From Streptomyces griseoluteus (lineage in GTDB: Bacteria; Actinomycetota; Actinomycetes; Streptomycetales; Streptomycetaceae), in contig NZ_SRRU01000001.1 in the NCBI RefSeq assembly GCF_004784465.1, positions 744,001-808,000 on the forward strand: a stretch of 64,000 bases of DNA, written 5' to 3'. Below, one piece after another: positions 48,916 through 56,363 of this stretch. A program made the translations under genes and the position numbers. The notes beneath the pieces are model-generated. The model did not search any database, was not told the DNA's origin, and saw only the letters and a list, made by a program, of their open reading frames with translations. Every line of letters begins with the position of its first letter. The stretch's first letter is position 1.

Positions 48916-49283
48916 ATGTCCGCGCCCGCTTCCGCGCGCCCCGCCGCGCCGTCCTACGCCGCCGCCCTCCGCGTCCCGCACGCCCGCCGCGCCTTCGCCA
49001 CCGCCCTGGTGGGCCGGCTGTCCTACGGCACGGTCCCGCTGTCCCTGCTGCTCGCCACCCGGCGGGCCACGGGCTCGTACGCGGCCTCAGGCGCCGTGCT
49101 CTCCCTGCACGGCGCCGCCGTGGCCTTCCTGACCCCGCCCGCGCCTTGCTGGTGGACCGGCACGGCGCCCGGCGCGACCTGCTGCCGCTGCCCCTCTGCT
49201 TCGCCCTGACCGGAGGCACCGCGCCGGCCTCGGCCGGGGTGGTCCTGGCGGGCGGGAGGCGGACGGAGCGCGCGCGGGCGTGA
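48916..49283 (+). pseudogene. Degenerate MFS transporter fragment
   Basis: The first frame (from ATG 48916) encodes an MFS-like N-terminus (AFATALVGRLSYGTVPLSLL, GSYAASGAVLSLHGAAVAFL). Near 49135 the similarity moves to another frame (PARALLVDRHGARRDLLPL), which resembles the loop after helix 2 and runs only to 49283. The fragment lacks the other ten or so membrane helices. It is a frameshifted, truncated transporter. The surrounding stretch 48774-49467 contains no other convincing gene. Confidence 0.6.
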
Positions 49284-49467
49284 GCCGGGGGACTGTGCGC
49301 GGCCCCGGACAGCCGAGCGCCCCACCCTCCCGCGCACCGGGGCGGTGCGTCGGGTGGGCGGGGCGTCCTGCCTCAGGGGTGGCCGAGGCACGGGCTCGGA
49401 CTGCGCCCGGCGCGGGGTTGCCGCTCGGCGGGCGCGATACGGCCAGTTGCCCGTGGAGCCGAACGGG

Positions 49468-49944
49468 TTACGGGCGGCCGCGCTGGTCTCTGAGGTGTTC
49501 CGCGATGGGCTTCAGGGACTTGTCCAGGTCCTGGAGGGCGTCGGGGGAGAGCAGGTCGATGAAGTGGCGGCGGACGGAGGCCACGTGGTGCGGGGCCACC
49601 TTCCGCATCGTCTCCAGCCCGTGCTCGGTCAGGACGGCGAAGAGGCCGCGCCGGTCCGACTCGCAGTTCTCCCGGCGGACCAGGTCCGCGTTCTCCATGC
49701 GCGTGATCTGATGCGAGAGGCGGCTCTTGGACTGCATGGTCGCGCCCGCCAGGTCGCTCATCCGCATCCGCATGTCTTCCGACTCGGAAAGATTGACGAG
49801 GATCTCGTAGTCGTTCATCGTCAGGCCGAACGGCTGTAGATCCTTCTCTAGCTGGTACGTCAACAGCCTGTTGACCTCCAGGTGGGTGCGCCAGGCGCAC
49901 TGCTCCGCATCGGTCAGCCAGTGCGTGGCCGTCTCGGTCTCCAT
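49468..49944 (-). CDS. MarR-family transcriptional regulator
   Basis: A 158-aa winged-helix regulator. The dimerisation helices (WRTHLEVNRLLTYQLEKDL) precede the DNA-binding part (MRMSDLAGATMQSKSRLSHQ as recognition helix, then the wing CESDRRGLFAVLTEHG). ATG 49944. The preceding 92 bp is AT-richer (GAAGTCTACCTAAGAAGTTGAATGG at 49951-49975) and may hold its promoter and own operator. Regulated target unknown; the MFS remnant next to it may be a former target. Confidence 0.9.
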   Translation of the reverse strand: METETATHWLTDAEQCAWRTHLEVNRLLTYQLEKDLQPFGLTMNDYEILVNLSESEDMRMRMSDLAGATMQSKSRLSHQITRMENADLVRRENCESDRRGLFAVLTEHGLETMRKVAPHHVASVRRHFIDLLSPDALQDLDKSLKPIAEHLRDQRGRP

Positions 49945-50036
49945 GAATGAAGTCTACCTAAGAAGTTGAATGGCGAACTACTCCGGGTGATGTGACTGTG
50001 CGCACGCGTTCGACGTCACACTCCGCAGACTACCGC

Positions 50037-50843
50037 TCACAGCCCGAAGCGACGCTGGAGGTCTCCCAGCTGTCCGGGAAGGCGCGGTACCCCGGAAGCC
50101 CCCGTTCCGGACCCCATCGGCCCCGCTGCGCCCCCTCCGGGTACCCCCGGCTCGGACGGAACAGCACCCGTGGACGGCTCGGCCATCAGCGTCTCGCTGG
50201 ACTGGAGCAGCACCGTCCCCGCACCCGTGAACTCGAACTGGTGCTCCTCCCCGGAAGCCCCGCCGATCCCTGTCATCGCACGTAGACCGCCCATCACGCC
50301 GGTGAGATAGGCATGGTCGTAGTGGTGGCAGGGGGAGGGGCAGTCGGCCCAGCCGACCAGCGCCTGCGGGTCCACCCGGATCGGTGGCTCCATGAAGACC
50401 ACCGGCCCGTTGGAGGCGGCGACGAACTTTCCGGTTCCGATGAGCGTCAGAAAGCCCGGCACGATCGACTGTTTGAGTGCCAAGCTTGGCTGAAAAGCGA
50501 TCAGGTTGCCCGCGCGAACGGTCAGGTTGCCTTGATCCAGGTCGTACGAATTCACATCGAAGGCCCGGTCCGCGAGGAGCATCTTGCCCGAGCCCTCCGC
50601 CACCACCCAGTCGCTCGCGTGCAGTGGCGAATGGAAGGAAGTGCGCACCAGCCGGTCCAGCCGGCCGTGCCCGATGCCGTTGAAGTCGATCGACCCGTAG
50701 TAGGCGATCATCTTCCCCTTCTGCAGGAACCACTGGCTCCCCTTGAGCTCCACGCAGAAGGTGTACGGGTTCACGTTGTCGTCGGCGGGGAGTGTCACCG
50801 GGTCGAAGACCACCGGCCCGCCCGCGCTCGCGTAACCGCTCAC
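50037..50843 (-). CDS. AIM24 family protein (third of three)
   Basis: A 268-aa beta-rich protein of the AIM24 (former DUF124) family, whose bacterial members have no settled function. Family patterns include FLQKGKMIAYYGSIDF, GSGKMLLADRAFDV and TVRAGNLIAF. It carries a Gly/Pro-rich C-terminal extension of about 45 residues (VPSEPGVPGGGAAGPMGSGT) that the two neighbours lack. There is also a Cys/His cluster ADCPSPCHHYDHAY. Its start overlaps the stop of the upstream paralogue (ATGA). Confidence 0.85.
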   Translation of the reverse strand: MSGYASAGGPVVFDPVTLPADDNVNPYTFCVELKGSQWFLQKGKMIAYYGSIDFNGIGHGRLDRLVRTSFHSPLHASDWVVAEGSGKMLLADRAFDVNSYDLDQGNLTVRAGNLIAFQPSLALKQSIVPGFLTLIGTGKFVAASNGPVVFMEPPIRVDPQALVGWADCPSPCHHYDHAYLTGVMGGLRAMTGIGGASGEEHQFEFTGAGTVLLQSSETLMAEPSTGAVPSEPGVPGGGAAGPMGSGTGASGVPRLPGQLGDLQRRFGL

Positions 50844-51490
50844 AGCTTCTCCTCCGACGCCTGGACGTACACCGTGCCGTGGCCGCTCAGCTCCAGCTGG
50901 AACGCCTCGCCGGAGCCGCGCCCCACCATGTCGCGCCAGCCCAGCGCGGTGGACAGCTTGTTGCGCACCTCGCCGTGATGGGCGACGTACGCCTGGGGGT
51001 CCACGTGGACCGGGCGCTGCGGGGTGATCGGCAGCTCGAAGACCCCGCCGTGCGCCATCACCGCGACCGCGCCATGACCCTGGAGGGTCGTGGTGAACAG
51101 GCCCTGCCCGGTCGCCTGGCCGCGCACCAGGCCCATCACCCCGCCCTGCGAGCCGAGGAACATCGTGCCCTGCCGCAGCGAGCCCTCGAAGGCGAGCAGC
51201 CGGTCGGCCTCCACGTACAGGGTGTCGCCGGTGAGGGTGATGACATGGACGTGATGGCCGCCGTGTCCGAACAGGACCGTGCCGCTGCCCTCCACCGTCA
51301 TCAGCGGGGCCGCCTCCCCGGCGACCCGGCGCCCGAGCATCGACATCACCCCGCCCTGCCCGCTCTGCAGGTTCGGGGTGAAGGACACCTCGCCGGTGTA
51401 CGCCAGCATCGCCCCGCGCTGACTGAACAGCCGCTGCCCCGGCGCCAGCCGGGCCTCGACCATCTTGGAGTTGATCTCCCGGAAGCTCAT
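50840..51490 (-). CDS. AIM24 family protein (second of three)
   Basis: A 216-aa paralogue of its neighbours (LFSQRGAMLAYTGEVSFTPN, GGVMSMLGRRVAGEAAPLMT, GQGLFTTTLQGHGAVAVM, VYVQASEEKL). ATG 51490 lies one base after the stop of the upstream gene, so the three are read from one message. Confidence 0.88.
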   Translation of the reverse strand: MSFREINSKMVEARLAPGQRLFSQRGAMLAYTGEVSFTPNLQSGQGGVMSMLGRRVAGEAAPLMTVEGSGTVLFGHGGHHVHVITLTGDTLYVEADRLLAFEGSLRQGTMFLGSQGGVMGLVRGQATGQGLFTTTLQGHGAVAVMAHGGVFELPITPQRPVHVDPQAYVAHHGEVRNKLSTALGWRDMVGRGSGEAFQLELSGHGTVYVQASEEKL

Positions 51491-51491
51491 C

Positions 51492-52124
51492 TCACAGATC
51501 CCCCGCGATCGTGTTCCGCTCGCTGGGCTGCACATAGACCAGCCCGTCGCCCTCGAAGCGGATCTGGAAGGCCTCCCCGCCGCCCTCGCCCATCAGGGTG
51601 CGGAAGGTGACGCCCGACTGGAAGGACTGCCGTACGTTCCCCTGGTGCGCGATGTAGGCGCCCGGATCGACGGTCAGCGGGTACTGCGGGCTCACCCGGA
51701 GCACCACCGCCGGACCATCGGACAGGATCGCGGCCTGCCCGGTGCCCTCCACGGTGGTGGTGAACAGCCCGTTGCCCTGCGAGGCGCCGCGCAGCCCGGT
51801 GAAGGCGGTACCCGTGCGCAGGCCCGCGTCGGTCGCCAGCAGGTTGCTCGACTCCACGTACAGCGTGTCGCCGCGCAGGGCGACGAGATTGATCTCGGAC
51901 GCCCGGTCCGCGAACCAGCAGGTCCCCTGTCCTCTCACCTCCATCACCGTCATCTGCTCGCCGGTGAGCCGCCGCGTCACCATCCCGCGCAGCCCCTCAC
52001 CGCCGCCGCTCAGCTTCTTGAAGGCCATCTGCCCGTCGTACGCGACCATCGAGCCGTTCTTCGCCTTCACGGCGTCCCCGGTCACATCGACGGCGAGGAC
52101 CTTGCTTCCCTGCAGTCGGAACAT
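51492..52124 (-). CDS. AIM24 family protein (first of three)
   Basis: A 210-aa protein with the same beta-helical pattern (GSMVAYDGQMAFKKL, MVTRRLTGEQMTVMEVRGQG, LYVESSNLLATDAGL, FTTTVEGTGQAAILSDGPAV). ATG 52124 is used, with GCGGAGTGG upstream. It heads an operon of three tandem paralogues with gaps of +1 and -4 bp. The three probably assemble together, which is an inference from gene order. Confidence 0.88.
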   Translation of the reverse strand: MFRLQGSKVLAVDVTGDAVKAKNGSMVAYDGQMAFKKLSGGGEGLRGMVTRRLTGEQMTVMEVRGQGTCWFADRASEINLVALRGDTLYVESSNLLATDAGLRTGTAFTGLRGASQGNGLFTTTVEGTGQAAILSDGPAVVLRVSPQYPLTVDPGAYIAHQGNVRQSFQSGVTFRTLMGEGGGEAFQIRFEGDGLVYVQPSERNTIAGDL

Positions 52125-52321
52125 CGCCACTCCGCGAAAGTAGCGGGCGGCCGGGTGGAGAGAACAGGCCCCACGGGTGGAGAACGACCCTGAACACACC
52201 CCTAGGGGCGCCGTTTGCCACAATGGGAGGACGCTTGTGCTTCCGTTCACAAAGCGGATCATGAGTCGGCCCTCCACCGGCCGGACCCCGTGCCCCGTAA
52301 ACGTTTCCCCGAAGGTGACCC

Positions 52322-52666
52322 GTGGACCTCAAGACCGCATCCGCCCTCCGCCGCCTCCGCCTGGTCTCGGCGCCGGAGGCCGTGTCCTTCCTCGTCCTGC
52401 TGCTGTGCTCGGTGCTGAAGCGGACCACGGACTTCAACGCGGTCCCCGTGATGGGCGCGATCCACGGCGTGCTCTTCGTCCTGTACGTGCTCTTCTGGCT
52501 GGACGCCTGGAACCGGACCAAGTGGAGCTTCGGCACCGCCGCCCTCTACTTCGTCCTCTCGGTGCTGCCCACCGGCGGCTTCTTCGCCGAGCGCAAGCTG
52601 CGCCGGGAGTCCGAGAACGCCGTCATCGCGGCCCGCGCCCGCGAGGAAGGAATCGTGAACGCATGA
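52322..52666 (+). CDS. DUF3817 family membrane protein
   Basis: A 114-aa protein with three predicted helices ([57 protein letters not shown]). The family motif P-x-x-G-F-F-A/V-E-R is clear. GTG 52322 follows AAGGTGACCC. It overlaps the next gene by 4 bp (ATGA). A second member is encoded at 55950-56288. Function unknown. Confidence 0.85.
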   Translation: MDLKTASALRRLRLVSAPEAVSFLVLLLCSVLKRTTDFNAVPVMGAIHGVLFVLYVLFWLDAWNRTKWSFGTAALYFVLSVLPTGGFFAERKLRRESENAVIAARAREEGIVNA

Positions 52667-52956
52667 TCGTCGCCTTCTCCGTGACGCCCCTCGGCGTCGG
52701 CGAGGACGTGGGGGAGTACGTCGCCGACGCCGTCCGCGTGGTCCGCGAGTCCGGGCTGCCCAACCGCACCGACGCCATGTTCACCTCGATCGAGGGCGAG
52801 TGGGACGAGGTCATGGACGTCGTCAGGCGCGCCGTCGCCGTCGTCGAGGCCCGCGCGCCCCGCGTCTCCCTGGTCCTCAAGGCCGACATCCGCCCCGGCG
52901 TCACCGACGGACTCACCTCCAAGGTGGAGACGGTCGAACGCCATCTGGGCTCCTAG
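52663..52956 (+). CDS. MTH1187/YkoF-type thiamine-binding-like protein
   Basis: A 97-aa ferredoxin-like-fold protein ([52 protein letters not shown]). Members bind thiamine or related ligands or have no known role. Overlap with the DUF3817 gene implies coupled translation. Confidence 0.85.
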   Translation: MIVAFSVTPLGVGEDVGEYVADAVRVVRESGLPNRTDAMFTSIEGEWDEVMDVVRRAVAVVEARAPRVSLVLKADIRPGVTDGLTSKVETVERHLGS

Positions 52957-53042
52957 CCAGGCAACTCGCGGCGCCGCCCGGCGCCGGGTCCGTACCCCGG
53001 CTCGGGCTCACCGGCGCGTCCCGGCCGCCGGACGGCGTTCCG

Positions 53043-54020
53043 TCAGCCCGCTGAGGCCAGCGCAATCCCCAGCGGGGTCCGCTCGTACAGCACTTGGTGC
53101 CCGTACCGGCGGGCCGTCAGCAGGCCGCTGTCGCGCAGGAGCGACAGGTGGGACGAGACCGAGGACGGGGCGAGGCCGAGGCGGTGGGCCAGGGCGGTGG
53201 TGGACGCCGGGTCGTCCAGGGCCGCCAGTACGGCCGCGCGGTTGCGGCCCAGCAGGCGCACCAGCGCCTCCGGGGTCCGGGTGCCCGGCTCGGCCCACAG
53301 GCCGCCGACACCGCGCGCCGGATAGACGAGGGCCGGCTGCCAGGGCGGGTCGAAGCCGGTGATCACGTCCGGCCAGCAGAACACGCTCGGCATCAGCACC
53401 AGGCCCCGCCCGCCGAGCCGGCGCTCGTACACCCCGCCCGGCAGGGTCAGCGTGCGGCCGTCCCAGCTCAGCCGGGAGTCCAGCTCGGGCAGCAGAGCGC
53501 CGAGGCCGACCTCGGCGAGACGGCGCGAATGGAAGGCCACGTCCGCCTCCAGCAGCGCCCGCAGCCGGGGCCACTCCGGCTCCACCAGCACCCGCCAGGC
53601 CACCTCCAGGGCGTCCGCCAGCTCCCGCACCATCCGCACCGGGTCCGCCAGCCACGCCCGGCCCTGCTCCGAGGCCAGCGCGCCCGGCGTGCAGGCCAGC
53701 GAGCGGGCGGTGTCCTCACGGGCCGCCTCCGGGTCGGCCGCCCGTACCGCCGCGATCTCCTCCTCGAAGGTGGCCGCCGGGCCGATCGGCGGCGGCCCGA
53801 GCCAGTCGGGGGAGTGGCCCCGGCGGGGCATCAGCAGCCACAGCGGAGCGAGGTCCAGGCCGGCCGCCGCCGTACGGATGCGGCGCAGCCACGGCACGTG
53901 GTAGCCCTGCCGGTCCGGGCGGCGCAGCGTGCGCACCGCGTCGTGGGTCTCCCACAGCGGGGAGACGGCGAACCGGCAGTTCAGGAAGTCGTCCTCACCG
54001 AAGTGCAGGTGCGAGGCCAC
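53043..54020 (-). CDS. ArsR-type winged-helix regulator
   Basis: A 325-aa protein with a long N-terminal domain of unknown fold (SHLHFGEDDFLNCRFAVSPL, PSVFCWPDVITGFDPPWQPA). A C-terminal winged helix follows (LGRNRAAVLAALDDPASTTA, LGLAPSSVSSHLSLLRDSGL, RRYGHQVLYERTPLG). GTG 54020 follows GGGAGGAGC. It is divergent from an MFS exporter, its likely target. A tandem 21-22 bp duplication covers its start codon and ribosome binding site. Confidence 0.88.
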   Translation of the reverse strand: MASHLHFGEDDFLNCRFAVSPLWETHDAVRTLRRPDRQGYHVPWLRRIRTAAAGLDLAPLWLLMPRRGHSPDWLGPPPIGPAATFEEEIAAVRAADPEAAREDTARSLACTPGALASEQGRAWLADPVRMVRELADALEVAWRVLVEPEWPRLRALLEADVAFHSRRLAEVGLGALLPELDSRLSWDGRTLTLPGGVYERRLGGRGLVLMPSVFCWPDVITGFDPPWQPALVYPARGVGGLWAEPGTRTPEALVRLLGRNRAAVLAALDDPASTTALAHRLGLAPSSVSSHLSLLRDSGLLTARRYGHQVLYERTPLGIALASAG

Positions 54021-54059
54021 GGCTGCTCCTCCCTGACACCACGGCTGCTCCCCCTGACA
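54017..54059. repeat. Tandem 21-22 bp direct repeat in the regulator/exporter gap
   Basis: CCACGGCTGCTCC(T)CCCTGACA occurs at 54017-54038 and 54039-54059, differing by one base insertion. On the minus strand each copy supplies a ribosome-binding-site-like GGGAG(G)AGC and a GTG. Only the proximal GTG is in frame with the regulator. It could also be a regulator binding site. Confidence 0.7.
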
Positions 54060-54116
54060 TTCGGCTGGAGCCGAAACTCTACGCCGCCCGGCCCCGCCCC
54101 CGGCAGGCTGCCCGCC

Positions 54117-55361
54117 ATGTCCGCACCGCCCACGGCCCCGGTGGCCCCCCGTACCGGATACCGCCACGTCCTCGCCGTCCCCGAGTTCCGCGCCCTCTTC
54201 GCCGCGCATGTGCTGTCCCTGCTCGGGACGGTCGTCAGCGAGATCGCGCTGTCCGTCCTCGTCTACGACCTCACCGCCTCGCCCCTGATGAGCGCGCTCG
54301 CCTTCGCGGTCGGCTTCCTGCCGTACGCCCTCGGCGGCACCCTGCTCGCGCCGGTCGCCGACCGGTTCCCGGCCCGGCGGGTGCTGGTGGTGTGCGACCT
54401 GGTGTGCGCCGCGTGCGTGGCGGTGATGGTGGTGCCGGGGGCGGGGGTCGCGGTGCTGCTGGCGCTGCGCTGCGGGGTCGCCGTCGTCTCGCCGGTGTTC
54501 TCCGGCACCCGGATGGCGACCCTCGCGGACGTCCTCGGCGACGGTGACGCCTTCGTGCTCGGGCGGTCCCTGATCCGGATCGTCTCGCAGAGCGCGCTGC
54601 TCGTCGGGTACGGGACCGGCGGGCTGCTGCTGACCGTCGTCAGCCCCCGGCACGCGCTGCTGATCACGGTCGGGACCTTCCTCGCCTCGGCCGCGCTGCT
54701 GCGCTTCGGCACCCGGCGGCGGCCGGCCCGGGGGCGGCCGGAGCGGGCGGAGGGGGGCGGGGGGACCCGCGCGCTGCTGGGCGACCGGCGGGTGCTGGTG
54801 CTGCTGCTGGTCTTCTGGGTGCCCGCGATGTTCCTCGTGTTCCCCGAGGCGCTCGCCGCCCCCTACTCCCACACGCTGGGCGCGGGCTCCACCGGGCTCG
54901 GGCTGCTGATGTGCGCGCTGCCCGTCGGCACGATCGCCGGGGAGCTGTTCGCGGGGGCGCGGCTCGGGGCGGCGACGCGGGAGCGGATCGTGCTGCCGCT
55001 GCTCTGCCTCGCGGTGGTGCCGTACCTCGGTTACGCCCTGGCTCCCGGACTCTGGCCCTCGCTGCTGCTCCTGGTGCTGGCCGGGGCGTGCTCGGCGTAC
55101 ACCCTCGGGCTCGACCAGTGGTTCGTACGGGCGGTGCCGGAGGAGCTGCGGGGGCGGGCGATGACGCTGCTGAGCGCCGGGCTGATGACGATCCAGGGGG
55201 TCGGCATGGCACTGGCGGGGGTGGTGGCCGAGGTGATGGGGGTGCGGGCGGCCGTGGCGCTGGCGGGGGTGGCGGGCACGGGGTGCTGCGTGGTGCTCGC
55301 CGTGGGGTGCCGGGTGACCGAAAGCCGAGACAGGGCTGCCCGCGATATGACCGGCCGGTAG
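54117..55361 (+). CDS. MFS transporter
   Basis: A 414-aa, 12-helix major facilitator of the drug/antibiotic-export type (FRALFAAHVLSLLGTVVSEI, LPYALGGTLLAPVADRFPAR as the helix 2-3 loop, GAGSTGLGLLMCALPVGTIA). ATG 54117. The last residues (RDRAARDMTGR) run to within 12 bp of the MarR gene that follows. Likely controlled by the divergent ArsR-type protein and/or the downstream MarR protein. Substrate unknown. Confidence 0.88.
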   Translation: MSAPPTAPVAPRTGYRHVLAVPEFRALFAAHVLSLLGTVVSEIALSVLVYDLTASPLMSALAFAVGFLPYALGGTLLAPVADRFPARRVLVVCDLVCAACVAVMVVPGAGVAVLLALRCGVAVVSPVFSGTRMATLADVLGDGDAFVLGRSLIRIVSQSALLVGYGTGGLLLTVVSPRHALLITVGTFLASAALLRFGTRRRPARGRPERAEGGGGTRALLGDRRVLVLLLVFWVPAMFLVFPEALAAPYSHTLGAGSTGLGLLMCALPVGTIAGELFAGARLGAATRERIVLPLLCLAVVPYLGYALAPGLWPSLLLLVLAGACSAYTLGLDQWFVRAVPEELRGRAMTLLSAGLMTIQGVGMALAGVVAEVMGVRAAVALAGVAGTGCCVVLAVGCRVTESRDRAARDMTGR

Positions 55362-55372
55362 GGTCTGATGAC

Positions 55373-55882
55373 GTGCCCAAGCCTCTCAGTCTCCCCTTCG
55401 ACCCCATCGCCCGTGCCGACGAGCTCTGGAAGCAGCGCTGGGGAAGCGTGCCCTCGATGGCCGCGATCACCTCGATCATGCGGGCCCAGCAGATCCTGCT
55501 GGCCGAGGTCGACGCCGTGGTCAAACCGTACGGGCTGACCTTCGCGCGCTACGAGGCGCTGGTGCTGCTCACCTTCTCCAAGGAGGGTGAGCTGCCCATG
55601 TCCAAGATCGGCGAACGGCTGATGGTCCACCCCACCTCGGTCACCAACACGGTCGACCGCCTGGTCAGGGCGGGCCTGGTCGCCAAGCGCCCCAACCCCA
55701 AGGACGGCCGCGGCACCCTCGCCGTCATCACCGACAAGGGCCGCGAAGTCGTCGACGCCGCCACCCGGGACCTCATGGCCATGGACTTCGGCCTCGGCGC
55801 CTACGACGCGGAGAGCTGCGGCGACATCTTCACCCTCCTGCGGCCACTGAGGGTGGCGGCGGGAGACTTCGAGGACGCCTGA
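55373..55882 (+). CDS. MarR-family transcriptional regulator
   Basis: A 169-aa regulator with the standard helix-wing-helix arrangement (MRAQQILLAEVDAVVKPYGL, MSKIGERLMVHPTSVTNTVD as DNA-binding helix, wing PNPKDGRGTLAVITDKG). GTG 55373 lies 12 bp after the MFS gene, which suggests one transcript in which the regulator may control the exporter. Confidence 0.9.
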   Translation: MPKPLSLPFDPIARADELWKQRWGSVPSMAAITSIMRAQQILLAEVDAVVKPYGLTFARYEALVLLTFSKEGELPMSKIGERLMVHPTSVTNTVDRLVRAGLVAKRPNPKDGRGTLAVITDKGREVVDAATRDLMAMDFGLGAYDAESCGDIFTLLRPLRVAAGDFEDA

Positions 55883-55949
55883 CCTGCGGGACCGCGCGGG
55901 AGCCACCCTGGGGCAAGATCTCCCGGAACGCGTGGTTACGCTCGTACCC

Positions 55950-56288
55950 ATGAAGAAGAGCGTGCTGACCCGCTACCGGGTGATGTCCTACGTCACCGGT
56001 GTGCTGCTGGTCCTGCTGACCCTGGGCGTGATCGCCAAGTACCTGCTCCACCTGAACGGCGCCGGCGACTTCACGCGGATCATCGGCATCGCCCACGGCT
56101 GGCTGTACGTGGTCTACCTGGTCTTCGCCTTCGACCTGGGCTCCAAGGCGAAGTGGCCGGTCGGCAAGCAGCTCTGGGTACTGATCGCGGGCACCATCCC
56201 GACCGCGGCGTTCTTCGTGGAGCGGAAGATCAGCCGCGAGCTGGAGGCCAAGGTCGCGCAGCCGTCCCCGACGGCCGTCAAGGCGTAA
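55950..56288 (+). CDS. DUF3817 family membrane protein (second copy)
   Basis: A 112-aa paralogue of the protein at 52322-52666 with the same three-helix layout (VMSYVTGVLLVLLTLGVIAK, GIAHGWLYVVYLVFAFDLGS, LWVLIAGTIPTAAFFVERKI). ATG 55950. A hairpin terminator follows, separating it from icmA. Confidence 0.85.
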   Translation: MKKSVLTRYRVMSYVTGVLLVLLTLGVIAKYLLHLNGAGDFTRIIGIAHGWLYVVYLVFAFDLGSKAKWPVGKQLWVLIAGTIPTAAFFVERKISRELEAKVAQPSPTAVKA

Positions 56289-56295
56289 CCGGCAG

Positions 56296-56322
56296 CCGCC
56301 GTACGCACCCGTACGGCGGTTT
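56296..56322 (+). terminator. Terminator after DUF3817 gene
   Basis: CCGCCGTACG (56296-56305) pairs exactly with CGTACGGCGG (56310-56319) around CACC, followed by TTT. It lies 8 bp after the stop codon. Confidence 0.8.
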
Positions 56323-56332
56323 CCCATCGACA

Positions 56333-56354
56333 TTTACTAGGACGTCCAAGTAAA
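56333..56354. promoter_or_regulatory. 22-bp palindrome upstream of icmA
   Basis: TTTACTAGGACGTCCAAGTAAA is a near-perfect palindrome with only one mismatched pair, centred on ACGT. It ends 9 bp before the icmA ATG. Its place over the expected promoter/leader strongly suggests an operator, perhaps for a TetR- or MarR-type acyl-CoA-responsive regulator. No strong ribosome binding site is visible between it and the start, so the mRNA may be leaderless. Confidence 0.75.
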
Positions 56355-56363
56355 TTCGATGGT

